Origin: Terrisporobacter mayombei
GTDB taxonomy: Bacteria > Bacillota > Clostridia > Peptostreptococcales > Peptostreptococcaceae
Assembly: GCF_020748465.1 (NCBI RefSeq)
Contig: NZ_JAHZMP010000003.1
Location: forward strand, 124,001 to 188,000
Direction of reading: 5' to 3'
Length of the DNA stretch: 64,000 bases
In this document: positions 27,679-35,946 of the stretch, piece by piece
Layout: every line of letters starts with the position of its first letter
How positions within the stretch are numbered: position 1 is the stretch's first letter
Made by a program: the position numbers and the translations under genes
Notes under the pieces: generated by a model
Databases searched by the model: none
The model's input: the letters and a program-made list of their open reading frames with translations, nothing else
Told to the model about the DNA's origin: nothing

Positions 27679-28764
27679 CTATTCTAAATTATCAGCTAAT
27701 CTTTGTAAGAAATCTTGTGCATTTGATATCATTGTTCTAACGCTTAAGCTTCCTCTATCTTTTAACTTGTTAACAGCAAATTCTGAAGTATCTACTGTAT
27801 AGAAGTATGTTGGTCTTACTTCATCATTAACAACTCTATATGATGGTGTCATGTTTCCTGTAGCAATTGTGTGTAATTGAGTTGCCATACAAATTACAGT
27901 TGTAGCTTTTCTTACTTGATTTCTCATTTGCTCTTGAGCTTCATATACATCTGCTATTACTATAGGGAGTGGACCATCATCTCTTATAGACCCTCCAAGT
28001 ACAATAGGCACATTATTCTTTACACAAGAGTAAATTAATCCTGATGTTATATTTTCTTCTTCTATAAGTTTTTCTATTGTACCATATTTTCTTGCTTTAT
28101 TTAATAAATCTAGGTGATGATAATGACCATCTTTTATAGAACATTGAGTATATATATCTTGTCCTAATGCTGTATTATATACTCCTGCTTCTAAGTCATG
28201 AGTTGCAACTGCATTTCCACCTAAGAAAGCATCTACATATCCATTATTTATTAATTTTGTTAATGAATCTCTAGCGCCCTTAGAAAATACTGCTGCTGGT
28301 CCCATTACCCAAACTACATATCCATTTTCTTTTTCATGTTTTAAAAGTTCAATTAGTTGATCGTAGTCCATAGTTTGAGAAGTTTCTCTTGATCTACTTC
28401 CTCTAAAAGCAAAAGCTTCTTCTTCAACTTTTTCTTCTTCAAAACCTGTTGTGTGTAAATATATTCCCTCACTACCATCTTCAGTTCTTCCAACAATAAT
28501 TTTATCTCCAACTTTTAAATGTCTAAATTCTACTACCTCTATTTCTTTATCCTCTGTTAGTCTTGCAACACAGTCCATTCTTGATTCTTTAGCTAATTTC
28601 CATTCACCCTCAACTTTAAAGTACTCCGGAAAAATAGACATTGCATGGTAGTTGTCAGGTGCAACTCTATCTTTTTCCACTAATACATATTTTGCATCTG
28701 GCGCATTTTCAAATTTTTCTTTTTGAAAATTTGGATGAGTATATTTTGGCATTTCGAAATTCAT
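27679..28764 (-). CDS. TIGR00300/LOR-SDH family protein, ornithine cyclodeaminase-like
   Basis: 361 residues. The N-terminal third is the LOR/SDH conserved domain (DRVAPDNYHAMSIFPEYFKV); the rest is a nucleotide-binding domain with VWVMGPAAVF, LGGNAVATHDLE and IVLGGSIRDDGPLP. The family includes the archaeal ornithine cyclodeaminase and the C-terminal part of cyanobacterial ArgZ/AgrE, which convert ornithine to proline and ammonia with bound NAD. That would feed proline into Stickland fermentation; this is inference. AGGGGGAAG precedes the ATG. Its neighbours are unrelated in function. Confidence 0.8.
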   Translation of the reverse strand: MNFEMPKYTHPNFQKEKFENAPDAKYVLVEKDRVAPDNYHAMSIFPEYFKVEGEWKLAKESRMDCVARLTEDKEIEVVEFRHLKVGDKIIVGRTEDGSEGIYLHTTGFEEEKVEEEAFAFRGSRSRETSQTMDYDQLIELLKHEKENGYVVWVMGPAAVFSKGARDSLTKLINNGYVDAFLGGNAVATHDLEAGVYNTALGQDIYTQCSIKDGHYHHLDLLNKARKYGTIEKLIEEENITSGLIYSCVKNNVPIVLGGSIRDDGPLPIVIADVYEAQEQMRNQVRKATTVICMATQLHTIATGNMTPSYRVVNDEVRPTYFYTVDTSEFAVNKLKDRGSLSVRTMISNAQDFLQRLADNLE

Positions 28765-28890
28765 AATTTCTTCCCCCTGTCTAAATATTGATTATGCTGA
28801 CAAAGTAATTATAACACTAAAAAAAAAATATTATGAGTTATCTTTATTTTAAGCGTTTTTTAATTTTTTTTATATATATTAAACCCTTAT

Positions 28891-29787
28891 CTATAAATCA
28901 CTTTCATTATTATTATGATTTTCATCAATTTCATGTATTTCATTTATATTGTCAATTATGGAACTAATGTGATAGTTATAAACAGCACTTGTATTATTTT
29001 TTATTTCAATATCTTTAGATAAAGTATCATATATACTTTTAGATTTAATATAGTTTTCCTTATTTAGATAACATTTATCCTTCATTTGCTCTAGAACTTG
29101 AAGATGTAAGTAAATCTGTTTGCATCTTTTTATAGTATTGTTAATTTCATTATTCTCAACTTCTTCATTACTATACTCTAATTCTTCTAAAAAGTTTTTG
29201 TACAATCCTTCTAATCTTGTAATTTCATTTTTTAAAGATGAAATATCTGCGTGTTCACCTTTTTCTATTTCACTCTTTAGTAGTTTAATTGATGTTTCCT
29301 CAATAATTCTAATTTCTTTATATATACTTTCTAAATAGTCTGGTCTAAATATAAAATAATTTACAGCCACTCCTACAATTACTCCTATAGATGTGTCTAA
29401 AATTCTAAATAAAGAGTACACTATTGGGTTTGCATCACCTATATTTAAGTTGATTGCACAATATACAACGCAAGCAATAGTTATAGATTTATTTATTTTT
29501 AAAATATTACAAATATAGATAGTTGTGATTATTCCTAAACAAGATATTATTGGATCACCTGGATGAATAAGTACAAATAGAAATCCTATTAAACCACCAA
29601 TAAATGTCCCTTTTAATCTATTTAAACCTACTGTTAACGAGCTTTTAACAGTTGTTTGCATGGAAACAATACAAGCTATTGCTGCATAAAAAGTACTATC
29701 TATTACATTCATTTTCCCAATTAGTACGCATATCATAACTCCTATACCTGTTTTTATATTTCTCATTCCTGGTTTTTGTAATTTCAA
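28891..29787 (-). CDS. FUSC/ArAE-type membrane protein (DUF939-like)
   Basis: 298 residues. The first 150 hold about five membrane segments with the KTGIGVMICVLIG and LKGTFIGGLIGF patterns of the aromatic acid exporter/FUSC superfamily. The rest is a charged, coiled-coil-rich cytoplasmic domain. Similar Firmicute proteins (YqjA, DUF939) have no firm function; efflux of aromatic or other acids is suggested by kinship. The start is a TTG at 29787 with AGGAG nine bases upstream. It is bounded by a terminator upstream and stands alone. Confidence 0.78.
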   Translation of the reverse strand: MKLQKPGMRNIKTGIGVMICVLIGKMNVIDSTFYAAIACIVSMQTTVKSSLTVGLNRLKGTFIGGLIGFLFVLIHPGDPIISCLGIITTIYICNILKINKSITIACVVYCAINLNIGDANPIVYSLFRILDTSIGVIVGVAVNYFIFRPDYLESIYKEIRIIEETSIKLLKSEIEKGEHADISSLKNEITRLEGLYKNFLEELEYSNEEVENNEINNTIKRCKQIYLHLQVLEQMKDKCYLNKENYIKSKSIYDTLSKDIEIKNNTSAVYNYHISSIIDNINEIHEIDENHNNNESDL

Positions 29788-29830
29788 AATGTCTCACTCC
29801 TGTCTTCTTCTTATAATACCATAAAAAAGT

Positions 29831-29859
29831 AGAGATGTTAGTTTTTATCTAACATCTCT
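29831..29859 (-). terminator. Terminator downstream of the phosphohexomutase unit
   Basis: A perfect 11-bp stem (29831-29841 with 29849-29859) is followed by a T-run on the minus strand, so it ends transcripts coming from the phosphohexomutase side. Confidence 0.7.
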
Positions 29860-30088
29860 TTACAGACCTCTTACCATATTTGGTTATAAATGTTTGGTGT
29901 TTCAATATTACTGTTCAAGATTTTGTGAACATAGCATTATCCATGCGATTTGCTGCATCATAAATGCAGCATTTTACTTCGTTTGTTACACTGTCTAATT
30001 CTCTTATCTGGTTTTCATTTATATCATAAATATAAGTATACTACAGCTTCTAAGAATCCGATTGTCTATCTCTTCTACTACTTGTAAT
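29860..30088 (-). other. Intergenic stretch with a possible decayed coding fragment
   Basis: No intact gene. On the minus strand one frame is open for about 42 codons and reads DINENQIRELDSVTNEVK then C-C-I-Y-D-A-A-N-R, a protein-like composition, before a stop near 29917. It has no start codon or ribosome site. It may be the remnant of a lost gene, but I do not recognise the family, and chance is possible. Confidence 0.25.
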
Positions 30089-31624
30089 CTAATTATTAGT
30101 ATCTATTTTATTTAATTTTAATTTATCTATATTTAAGTCTGTATATTTACCTAAATATGGAAGTAAATTAGATATTATCTTGTCTATTCCGCCTATTTCA
30201 TTCGATTCTATATTTAATGGTAATAATGGTTCATGTAGTGATATCCTTAATAAGAACCATCCATTTCCTCTATTTTCTTTACAGAATACTTTTATTCCTT
30301 CATAGTTATTTTCTGATAAATACCATCCTTCGACTTCATTTACATATGCCTCTAATTCACTTATTACAGTTTCTCCATATGTTTTAAAGTCATTTTTATT
30401 TATTCCTATTCTAACTTCTTTACTTTCTTTTGCTTTTTTTAATGAAGATATCAGGTCTGTTACTTTCCTTCCTTCTTCATGAAATTGTGCCATTTTCACT
30501 AATATTTTAGATATTAAATATGCTCCATCATCTAAAAAATAATTTTCTTTAACTGCAGCATGTCCTGATGTTTCTATAGCTAAGTGAGATTCAATACCTT
30601 CATAATTTAATCTTTTTGATTCATTTATTACATTTTTATAACCTCTTTTGAATCTATGATGCACACCACCTTTAGATTCTATGAATTCTTTTAATCCTGT
30701 TGATGTTATTGAATCAGTTACAATTGTGCTATTTGGATGATCCTCTAAAATTATTGCAGATATTAATGCTATTAATGAGTTCCTGTTTATTTCTAGACCA
30801 TCATCTCCTACAATAGCAGATCTATCTACATCTGTATCAAATATAATTCCTAAATCTGCATTATTTTTTATAACAGCTTCTCTTATAGATTTCATAGCTT
30901 CTTTATTTTCCGGATTTGGTATATGATTAGGGAATAATCCATCTGGATTAAGAAATTGACTTCCATCTGTACATGCCCCTAATTGCTTAAGTACTTTATC
31001 TACAAAAAATCCACCAGATCCATTACCTGCATCTACTATTATTTTTAATCCTTTTAAAGGCTTACAATAATTTGTTTTTGAATTTACATCCCTCCTTATG
31101 AACTTAACTAAGTAATTTGAGTAATCATCTATTAAATTAGCTTTTTCTACCTTTCCACTCCTTATAAATTCATTAGTTTGTTTATACGTAGCTAACTCTA
31201 TTATTCTTTTTATATCTTCGTTTTCGCATCCACCTTTTTTAGTAAAAAATTTTAATCCATTATAGTAATAAGGTAGATGACTTGCTGTTATCATGACCGC
31301 ACCATCACACTCATAGTTTTCTAATACTGTCGCCATGAACATCGCTGGAGTAGTACTAATATCACAGTCATATACAAAACAACCTGTTTTTGATATTGAC
31401 TCTATTAAAGTCTTCTTTAATTTTGGACCAGATATTCTCGAATCCATACCTATTGCTATTTTCAATTGATTACTATTATTTTGTTCTTCTTTTATCCATT
31501 TTATGAATCCTTGTCCAATATAATAAATTTCTTGAGCTGTCAAATTTACTTCTTTATCATTATTTTCAAGTGCAATTCCTCTAATATCCGCACCATTTTG
31601 TAGCTTTTTTAGCTTTCCAATCAT
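30089..31624 (-). CDS. Phosphomannomutase/phosphoglucomutase-family enzyme
   Basis: About 511 residues of the alpha-D-phosphohexomutase superfamily. The active-site phosphoserine loop is TASHLP, the metal loop DTDVDRS, the sugar loop near ETSGHAA, and the C-terminal phosphate loop ENRGNGWFLLR. It isomerises hexose-1- and hexose-6-phosphates. The longer frame to 31639 lacks a ribosome site; ATG at 31624 has GAGGT eight bases upstream. It follows the transketolase genes by 43 bases, so it is likely their operon partner. Specificity for mannose versus glucose is not readable here. Confidence 0.9.
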   Translation of the reverse strand: MIGKLKKLQNGADIRGIALENNDKEVNLTAQEIYYIGQGFIKWIKEEQNNSNQLKIAIGMDSRISGPKLKKTLIESISKTGCFVYDCDISTTPAMFMATVLENYECDGAVMITASHLPYYYNGLKFFTKKGGCENEDIKRIIELATYKQTNEFIRSGKVEKANLIDDYSNYLVKFIRRDVNSKTNYCKPLKGLKIIVDAGNGSGGFFVDKVLKQLGACTDGSQFLNPDGLFPNHIPNPENKEAMKSIREAVIKNNADLGIIFDTDVDRSAIVGDDGLEINRNSLIALISAIILEDHPNSTIVTDSITSTGLKEFIESKGGVHHRFKRGYKNVINESKRLNYEGIESHLAIETSGHAAVKENYFLDDGAYLISKILVKMAQFHEEGRKVTDLISSLKKAKESKEVRIGINKNDFKTYGETVISELEAYVNEVEGWYLSENNYEGIKVFCKENRGNGWFLLRISLHEPLLPLNIESNEIGGIDKIISNLLPYLGKYTDLNIDKLKLNKIDTNN

Positions 31625-31667
31625 ATTATAATACCTCATATTTAATTTATAGCAATTTTAATAGATA

Positions 31668-32594
31668 CTATTTGTTAAATTCCTCTTTTATAACTTGCTT
31701 TATATTTTTAGTCGTTAAACCATAATACTCTAATAATTCATCTGGCTTTCCTGATTGTCCAAACATATCTTTTATTCCTATTTTTATAACTTTTGTTGGA
31801 GATTTTTCAGCCGTCACAGCACAAACCCTATCTCCAAGTCCTCCTATTACCGAATGTTCCTCTACTGTTATTATAGCCTTAGTTTCACATCCTGCTTTTA
31901 TTATTATTTCTTCATCTATCGGCTTTATAGTTGGCATATGTATTACTCTTACATTTATATCTTCTTCTAATTCTTTAGCTGCTTGCATTGCTAGATTAGT
32001 AGTAATCCCCGTTGCAATGATTGTTATATCTTTACCATCTTTTACTTGTGTTCCTTTTCCAATTTCAAACTTATAAGTTTCATCGAATATGTCTTCAGCT
32101 GCAAGCCTCCCTAGTCTTATATATACAGGTCCATTTATTTTTGTAGCTTTTTCTATAACTTGCATAGTCTCAGTTTCATCCGCTGGAACTATTACTGTCA
32201 TATTTGGTAGTGATGACATTATTGCAATATCTTCTACTGATTGGTGTGAGCCACCGTCTTCTCCTACAGTTATTCCTGCATGTGTTGCTGCTATATTTAC
32301 ATTTAAGTTTTGATAACATATTGAATTTCTTATTATTTCAAAAGCTCTTCCGCTAGCAAATACTGCAAATGTACTAGCAAATGGTATTTTCCCATATGAT
32401 GCAAGCCCTGCAGCCATCCCCATTAAATTTTGCTCTGCTATTCCTACATTTATAAATCTATCTTTATTTTCTTTGGCAAAATCTGCTGTTTTAGTTGACT
32501 TTGAAAGGTCTGCATCTAAAACAACTATATCTTTATTCTCTCTTCCAAGTGAAACTAATGCTTTTCCGTATGCTTCTCTAGTTGCTATTCCCAT
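31668..32594 (-). CDS. Transketolase, C-terminal subunit
   Basis: 308 residues with the pyrimidine-binding domain (DADLSKSTKTADF, FINVGIAEQNLMGMAAGLAS, HAGITVGEDGGSHQ) and the C-terminal domain of transketolase. The catalytic Glu of the thiamine diphosphate site falls in GIAEQN. The complementary half is encoded 6 bases upstream. Two-gene transketolases are common in Firmicutes and archaea. AAGGAGG precedes the ATG. It may replace or supplement a housekeeping transketolase elsewhere; context suggests use with an imported sugar. Confidence 0.95.
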   Translation of the reverse strand: MGIATREAYGKALVSLGRENKDIVVLDADLSKSTKTADFAKENKDRFINVGIAEQNLMGMAAGLASYGKIPFASTFAVFASGRAFEIIRNSICYQNLNVNIAATHAGITVGEDGGSHQSVEDIAIMSSLPNMTVIVPADETETMQVIEKATKINGPVYIRLGRLAAEDIFDETYKFEIGKGTQVKDGKDITIIATGITTNLAMQAAKELEEDINVRVIHMPTIKPIDEEIIIKAGCETKAIITVEEHSVIGGLGDRVCAVTAEKSPTKVIKIGIKDMFGQSGKPDELLEYYGLTTKNIKQVIKEEFNK

Positions 32595-32600
32595 ATGTAT

Positions 32601-33416
32601 TTATACCTCCTTATTCTCTAACTCTTTTAATGCTTTATTTCTTTGTTCTAGACTTGGAGCATTCCCATGCCACCCTGCTTCATTTTCCATAAATGAAACA
32701 CCTTTTCCTTTTACTGTTTTAGCTATTATCGCAGTAGGAAACCCCTTTGTTTCCCTAGCAACATTTAATGCTTTTTCTATTTCAAAAAATGAATGTCCAT
32801 CTATTTCTATAGTATTAAAGTTAAATGCTTCTAGTTTTTTCTTTAAGTTATTTATATTTAAAACATCTTCATTTTTTCCATCTATCTGAAGTCCATTGTT
32901 ATCTATTATTACAACTAAATTATCTAGTTTATAGTGAGCTGCTGCCATAAAGGCTTCCCAAACAAGTCCTTCTTGTACTTCTCCATCCCCTAATAAACAA
33001 TATACTCTTGAGTTACTAGCATCCATTTTCATTCCTATCCCTAGTCCTACCGCATTAGATATACCTTGTCCTAAAGATCCCGTTGAAATATCTATACCAG
33101 ATAATTTTTTACTATCTGGATGACCTTGCAGTGGGGAGTTTAGCTTTCTTAAGCTTTTTAATAATTTTTTATCAAAAAAACATTTTTCTGCTAATGTAGC
33201 ATAAAGTACAGGTGCTGCATGGCCTTTACTTAACACAAATCTATCTCTATCTTGTTTCTTCGGATTATTGGCTTCTACGTTCATTTCTTTGAAATATAAA
33301 TACGTCAATATTTCTACTGCTGATAATGATCCTCCTGGATGACCTGAATTTGCTTCATAAATCATTTCTACTATATTCTTTCTAATATTATTAGATATTA
33401 CTGTTAAATCTAACAT
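32601..33416 (-). CDS. Transketolase, N-terminal subunit
   Basis: 271 residues with the thiamine diphosphate motif beginning GDGE (LLGDGEVQEGLVWEA) and ending with IIDNNGLQ. Other conserved histidines lie in SGHPGGSLS, KGHAAP and QGHPD. It forms the active enzyme with the product of the next gene. It begins 197 bases after the EIIA gene, with a hairpin between, so it may have its own promoter. AAAGGAAA precedes the ATG. Confidence 0.95.
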   Translation of the reverse strand: MLDLTVISNNIRKNIVEMIYEANSGHPGGSLSAVEILTYLYFKEMNVEANNPKKQDRDRFVLSKGHAAPVLYATLAEKCFFDKKLLKSLRKLNSPLQGHPDSKKLSGIDISTGSLGQGISNAVGLGIGMKMDASNSRVYCLLGDGEVQEGLVWEAFMAAAHYKLDNLVVIIDNNGLQIDGKNEDVLNINNLKKKLEAFNFNTIEIDGHSFFEIEKALNVARETKGFPTAIIAKTVKGKGVSFMENEAGWHGNAPSLEQRNKALKELENKEV

Positions 33417-33572
33417 AATAATTTCCTTTCTCTTTACATGATGTATAAATTTATATAAAACGGTATATAAATTATATTTTTATTAATGGCTCTATTTTGA
33501 ACGTTAATTTTCTTCAAAATTTTAAATTTGCCTATTAATCTCCTTAAGCTTGCAATATTTTCAATATGTAAT

Positions 33573-33604
33573 AAAGGTTTCATATTTCTTCATATGAAAC
33601 CCTT
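33573..33604 (-). terminator. Probable terminator after the PTS EIIA gene
   Basis: A perfect 13-bp stem (33573-33585 with 33592-33604) lies 10 bases after the EIIA stop; its minus-strand tail is only moderately T-rich, so read-through into the transketolase genes is possible. Confidence 0.6.
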
Positions 33605-33613
33605 AATAATTTT

Positions 33614-34093
33614 CTATTTGTATTTTATTATATCAGTTACTGCACTTTGAGCTAATTCACCAATATTGCATGTACTAACATTATAATCAGAGTGATTAGT
33701 CACTATAACTGGAGTAACTAAAGAATAACCTTTAGATTTAATAAATTCTCTATCTACTTTTATAATAGGTTGCCCTACCTTAACTTCTGTTCCTGCTTCA
33801 GCTAAAATTTCAAAACCTTCTCCTTTTAAATTAACTGTATCTATACCTATATGAACCAAAACTTCCATTCCATTTTCTGATTCTATAACAAATGCATGTT
33901 TAGTCTCAGTTATTAAAGCTAGATTTCCTTTAATAGGTGAAGATATTATGTCGCCTATCGTATCTATTGCAACTCCTTCTCCCATTATTTTTTGAGAAAA
34001 AACATTATCTTCAACTTCTGATAAATCTATAATTTTTCCTTCTGTAGGTGATTTTAATATTTTTTTATTCTCTTTCTTTAAAAGCTTAAACAT
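33614..34093 (-). CDS. PTS glucose-family EIIA component
   Basis: 159 residues of the crr/PtsG-type EIIA fold. The phosphorylated His81 is in VLVHIGIDTV and the partner His66 in TKHAFVIES. It receives phosphate from HPr and passes it to the EIIB domain of the carrier encoded in the same operon at 35947-37512, which has no EIIA of its own. AGGAGAA precedes the ATG. It is the last gene of the antiterminator-controlled unit. Confidence 0.95.
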   Translation of the reverse strand: MFKLLKKENKKILKSPTEGKIIDLSEVEDNVFSQKIMGEGVAIDTIGDIISSPIKGNLALITETKHAFVIESENGMEVLVHIGIDTVNLKGEGFEILAEAGTEVKVGQPIIKVDREFIKSKGYSLVTPVIVTNHSDYNVSTCNIGELAQSAVTDIIKYK

Positions 34094-34120
34094 ATACTTG
34101 ATTCTCCTCTCTTGACTTGC

Positions 34121-34714
34121 CTAGTTAACTGTTTTTAATTTTTCACCTAAGCTCCCACCTGGATGATATTTGTAAAAATCTGATGAAGTAAAGTTTTTAA
34201 GCTTAGATACTGTACATGCTATTGCATCTCCCAGAACCAAAGTCATTGTAGATGATGAAGTAGGTGCTAAATTTAAGTGATCTGACTCTACTTCTTTTGG
34301 ATATATTAATGCATAATCACATCCTTGACCTAATTTTGACTCTTTACCTGAAGTAATTGCAATTGTTTTAGCTCCTATATTCTTTATAAAAGGTATACAG
34401 TTTACTACTTCCATTGTATTCCCACTATTTGAAATTAAAATTACAATATCATCTTTTTCTATCATTCCTAAGTCACCATGAACAGACTCTGTACCATGTA
34501 CAAAGAAACTTGGTGTTCCCGTACTAGCAAAAGTTGCCGCTAATTTTTTTCCTATATGCCCTGATTTACCTACGCCTAGAAAGATTACTTTTCCTTTACA
34601 GTTTAATATTTCATCTATTATAATTTCATAATCTTCATTCACATATTCAATTAATGATTTTATAGCTTGCATCTCTTTATTCATTACATCTATAACTATT
34701 TCTAAATATTTCAT
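34121..34714 (-). CDS. SIS-domain sugar-phosphate isomerase (KpsF/GutQ-like)
   Basis: 197 residues consisting of one SIS domain. The sugar-phosphate motif GVGKSGHIGKK, the SNSGNT loop, the NLAPTSSSTMTL segment and the final YHPGGSLGEKL match KpsF/GutQ arabinose-5-phosphate isomerases. Those usually carry two CBS domains after the SIS domain; here the protein stops, so CBS regulation is absent. The likely reaction is aldose-ketose isomerisation of an imported sugar phosphate, but the sugar is not known. It lies 13 bases after the MalY-like gene. AGGAGAA precedes the ATG. Confidence 0.85.
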   Translation of the reverse strand: MKYLEIVIDVMNKEMQAIKSLIEYVNEDYEIIIDEILNCKGKVIFLGVGKSGHIGKKLAATFASTGTPSFFVHGTESVHGDLGMIEKDDIVILISNSGNTMEVVNCIPFIKNIGAKTIAITSGKESKLGQGCDYALIYPKEVESDHLNLAPTSSSTMTLVLGDAIACTVSKLKNFTSSDFYKYHPGGSLGEKLKTVN

Positions 34715-34727
34715 AATACTTCTCCTC

Positions 34728-35903
34728 TTACAATTTTATATAATCTATAGTCTTTTTTAATCTATCTAATCCATCTATAAGCTTGTCTCTAGAACATGCT
34801 ACATTTAATCTCAAGTAAAACTCGCACTCTTCTCCATAAACATGACCATTCATTATCGCCACTTCTCCAATATCAATCAACATTTTTTGAAATTGTTCTC
34901 CAGGTATATTTAATTCTGAGAAATCTATCCAAGCAAAGTAGCATCCTTGTGGCATTTTTAATTTTAATTGTGGTAAATATTCTTCTAAATATGAAATTGT
35001 GTATTTCAAATTATTTTCAAGATGATTCAATAATTCTTCAATCCAGTATTCACAATCGTTGTAACAAGTCATTGTTGCTAATACAGATAGAATTGCAGGC
35101 GAATTTACAAAGTCTCTATATCTTACTATATTTTCAAATCTATCCCTTGTTTTAGCCTCTGGTATAATTACATAAGAGCCCGTTAATGCTGGTATATTAA
35201 AAGATTTTGATGGTGATGTACATATATATATTGAATCTAAATAATCCTCAGCTACCTTTAGTATAGGTGTCATTCTCGATCCATACACTATGTCCATATG
35301 TATATCATCAGAAATAATTTTTACATCATACTCTTTACAGATATTTATCATTTTTATTAATTCTTCTTCTGTCCATACTCTACCTGTAGGATTGTGTGGA
35401 TTGCATAGTATAAATAACTTTGATTCCTTACATTTTTCTTTGAAATCCTCAAAATCTATTGAATAATGTCCATTCTCATTTTTTAGAGGAGATTTAATAA
35501 CCTTACGATTATTAGTTCTTAATACATCATAGAATGCATTATATGCTGGTGTATTTAGAAGTACGCCATCTCCATCTTTACTAAATATTTCAATTAATTT
35601 ACTAATTGAATACATTACACTTGGACTATAATAAATCCACTCTGAATCAATATTACAATTAAATCTTTTTGAGTACCAATTTTTTATTGAATTTCTAAAG
35701 TCATCATGTTTCCATCTACTATATCCCAGAACCCTATGATCTAACCTTTGTTGAAGTACTTGTGCAACTTCATCTGGATATTCTAAGTCCATATCTGAAA
35801 TAGTAAATGGAAGTAAATTTTTCTTACCAAATCTATCTTCTACATAATCCCATTGGGTACAATATGTACCCAATCTATCTACTTCTTTGTTAAAATCAAT
35901 CAT
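34728..35903 (-). CDS. malY: MalY/PatB-family pyridoxal-phosphate C-S lyase
   Basis: 391 residues of the fold-I aminotransferase family, MalY/PatB branch. The N-terminal RLGTYCTQWDYVE and LPFTISDMDLEYP segments are typical. Also present are NPHNPTGRVW, SDDIHMDIVY and the cofactor lysine in TSPSKSFNIPAL. MalY of E. coli is a cystathionine beta-lyase that also represses the maltose regulon and sits beside the PTS gene malX; the same EIICB-MalY pairing occurs here. Whether it acts as enzyme or regulator in this operon is open. GGAGG stands before the ATG. Confidence 0.88.
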   Translation of the reverse strand: MIDFNKEVDRLGTYCTQWDYVEDRFGKKNLLPFTISDMDLEYPDEVAQVLQQRLDHRVLGYSRWKHDDFRNSIKNWYSKRFNCNIDSEWIYYSPSVMYSISKLIEIFSKDGDGVLLNTPAYNAFYDVLRTNNRKVIKSPLKNENGHYSIDFEDFKEKCKESKLFILCNPHNPTGRVWTEEELIKMINICKEYDVKIISDDIHMDIVYGSRMTPILKVAEDYLDSIYICTSPSKSFNIPALTGSYVIIPEAKTRDRFENIVRYRDFVNSPAILSVLATMTCYNDCEYWIEELLNHLENNLKYTISYLEEYLPQLKLKMPQGCYFAWIDFSELNIPGEQFQKMLIDIGEVAIMNGHVYGEECEFYLRLNVACSRDKLIDGLDRLKKTIDYIKL

Positions 35904-35946
35904 TTATATTCCTCCATGCACTTAAGTTTTAAGCCATTACTGATTC

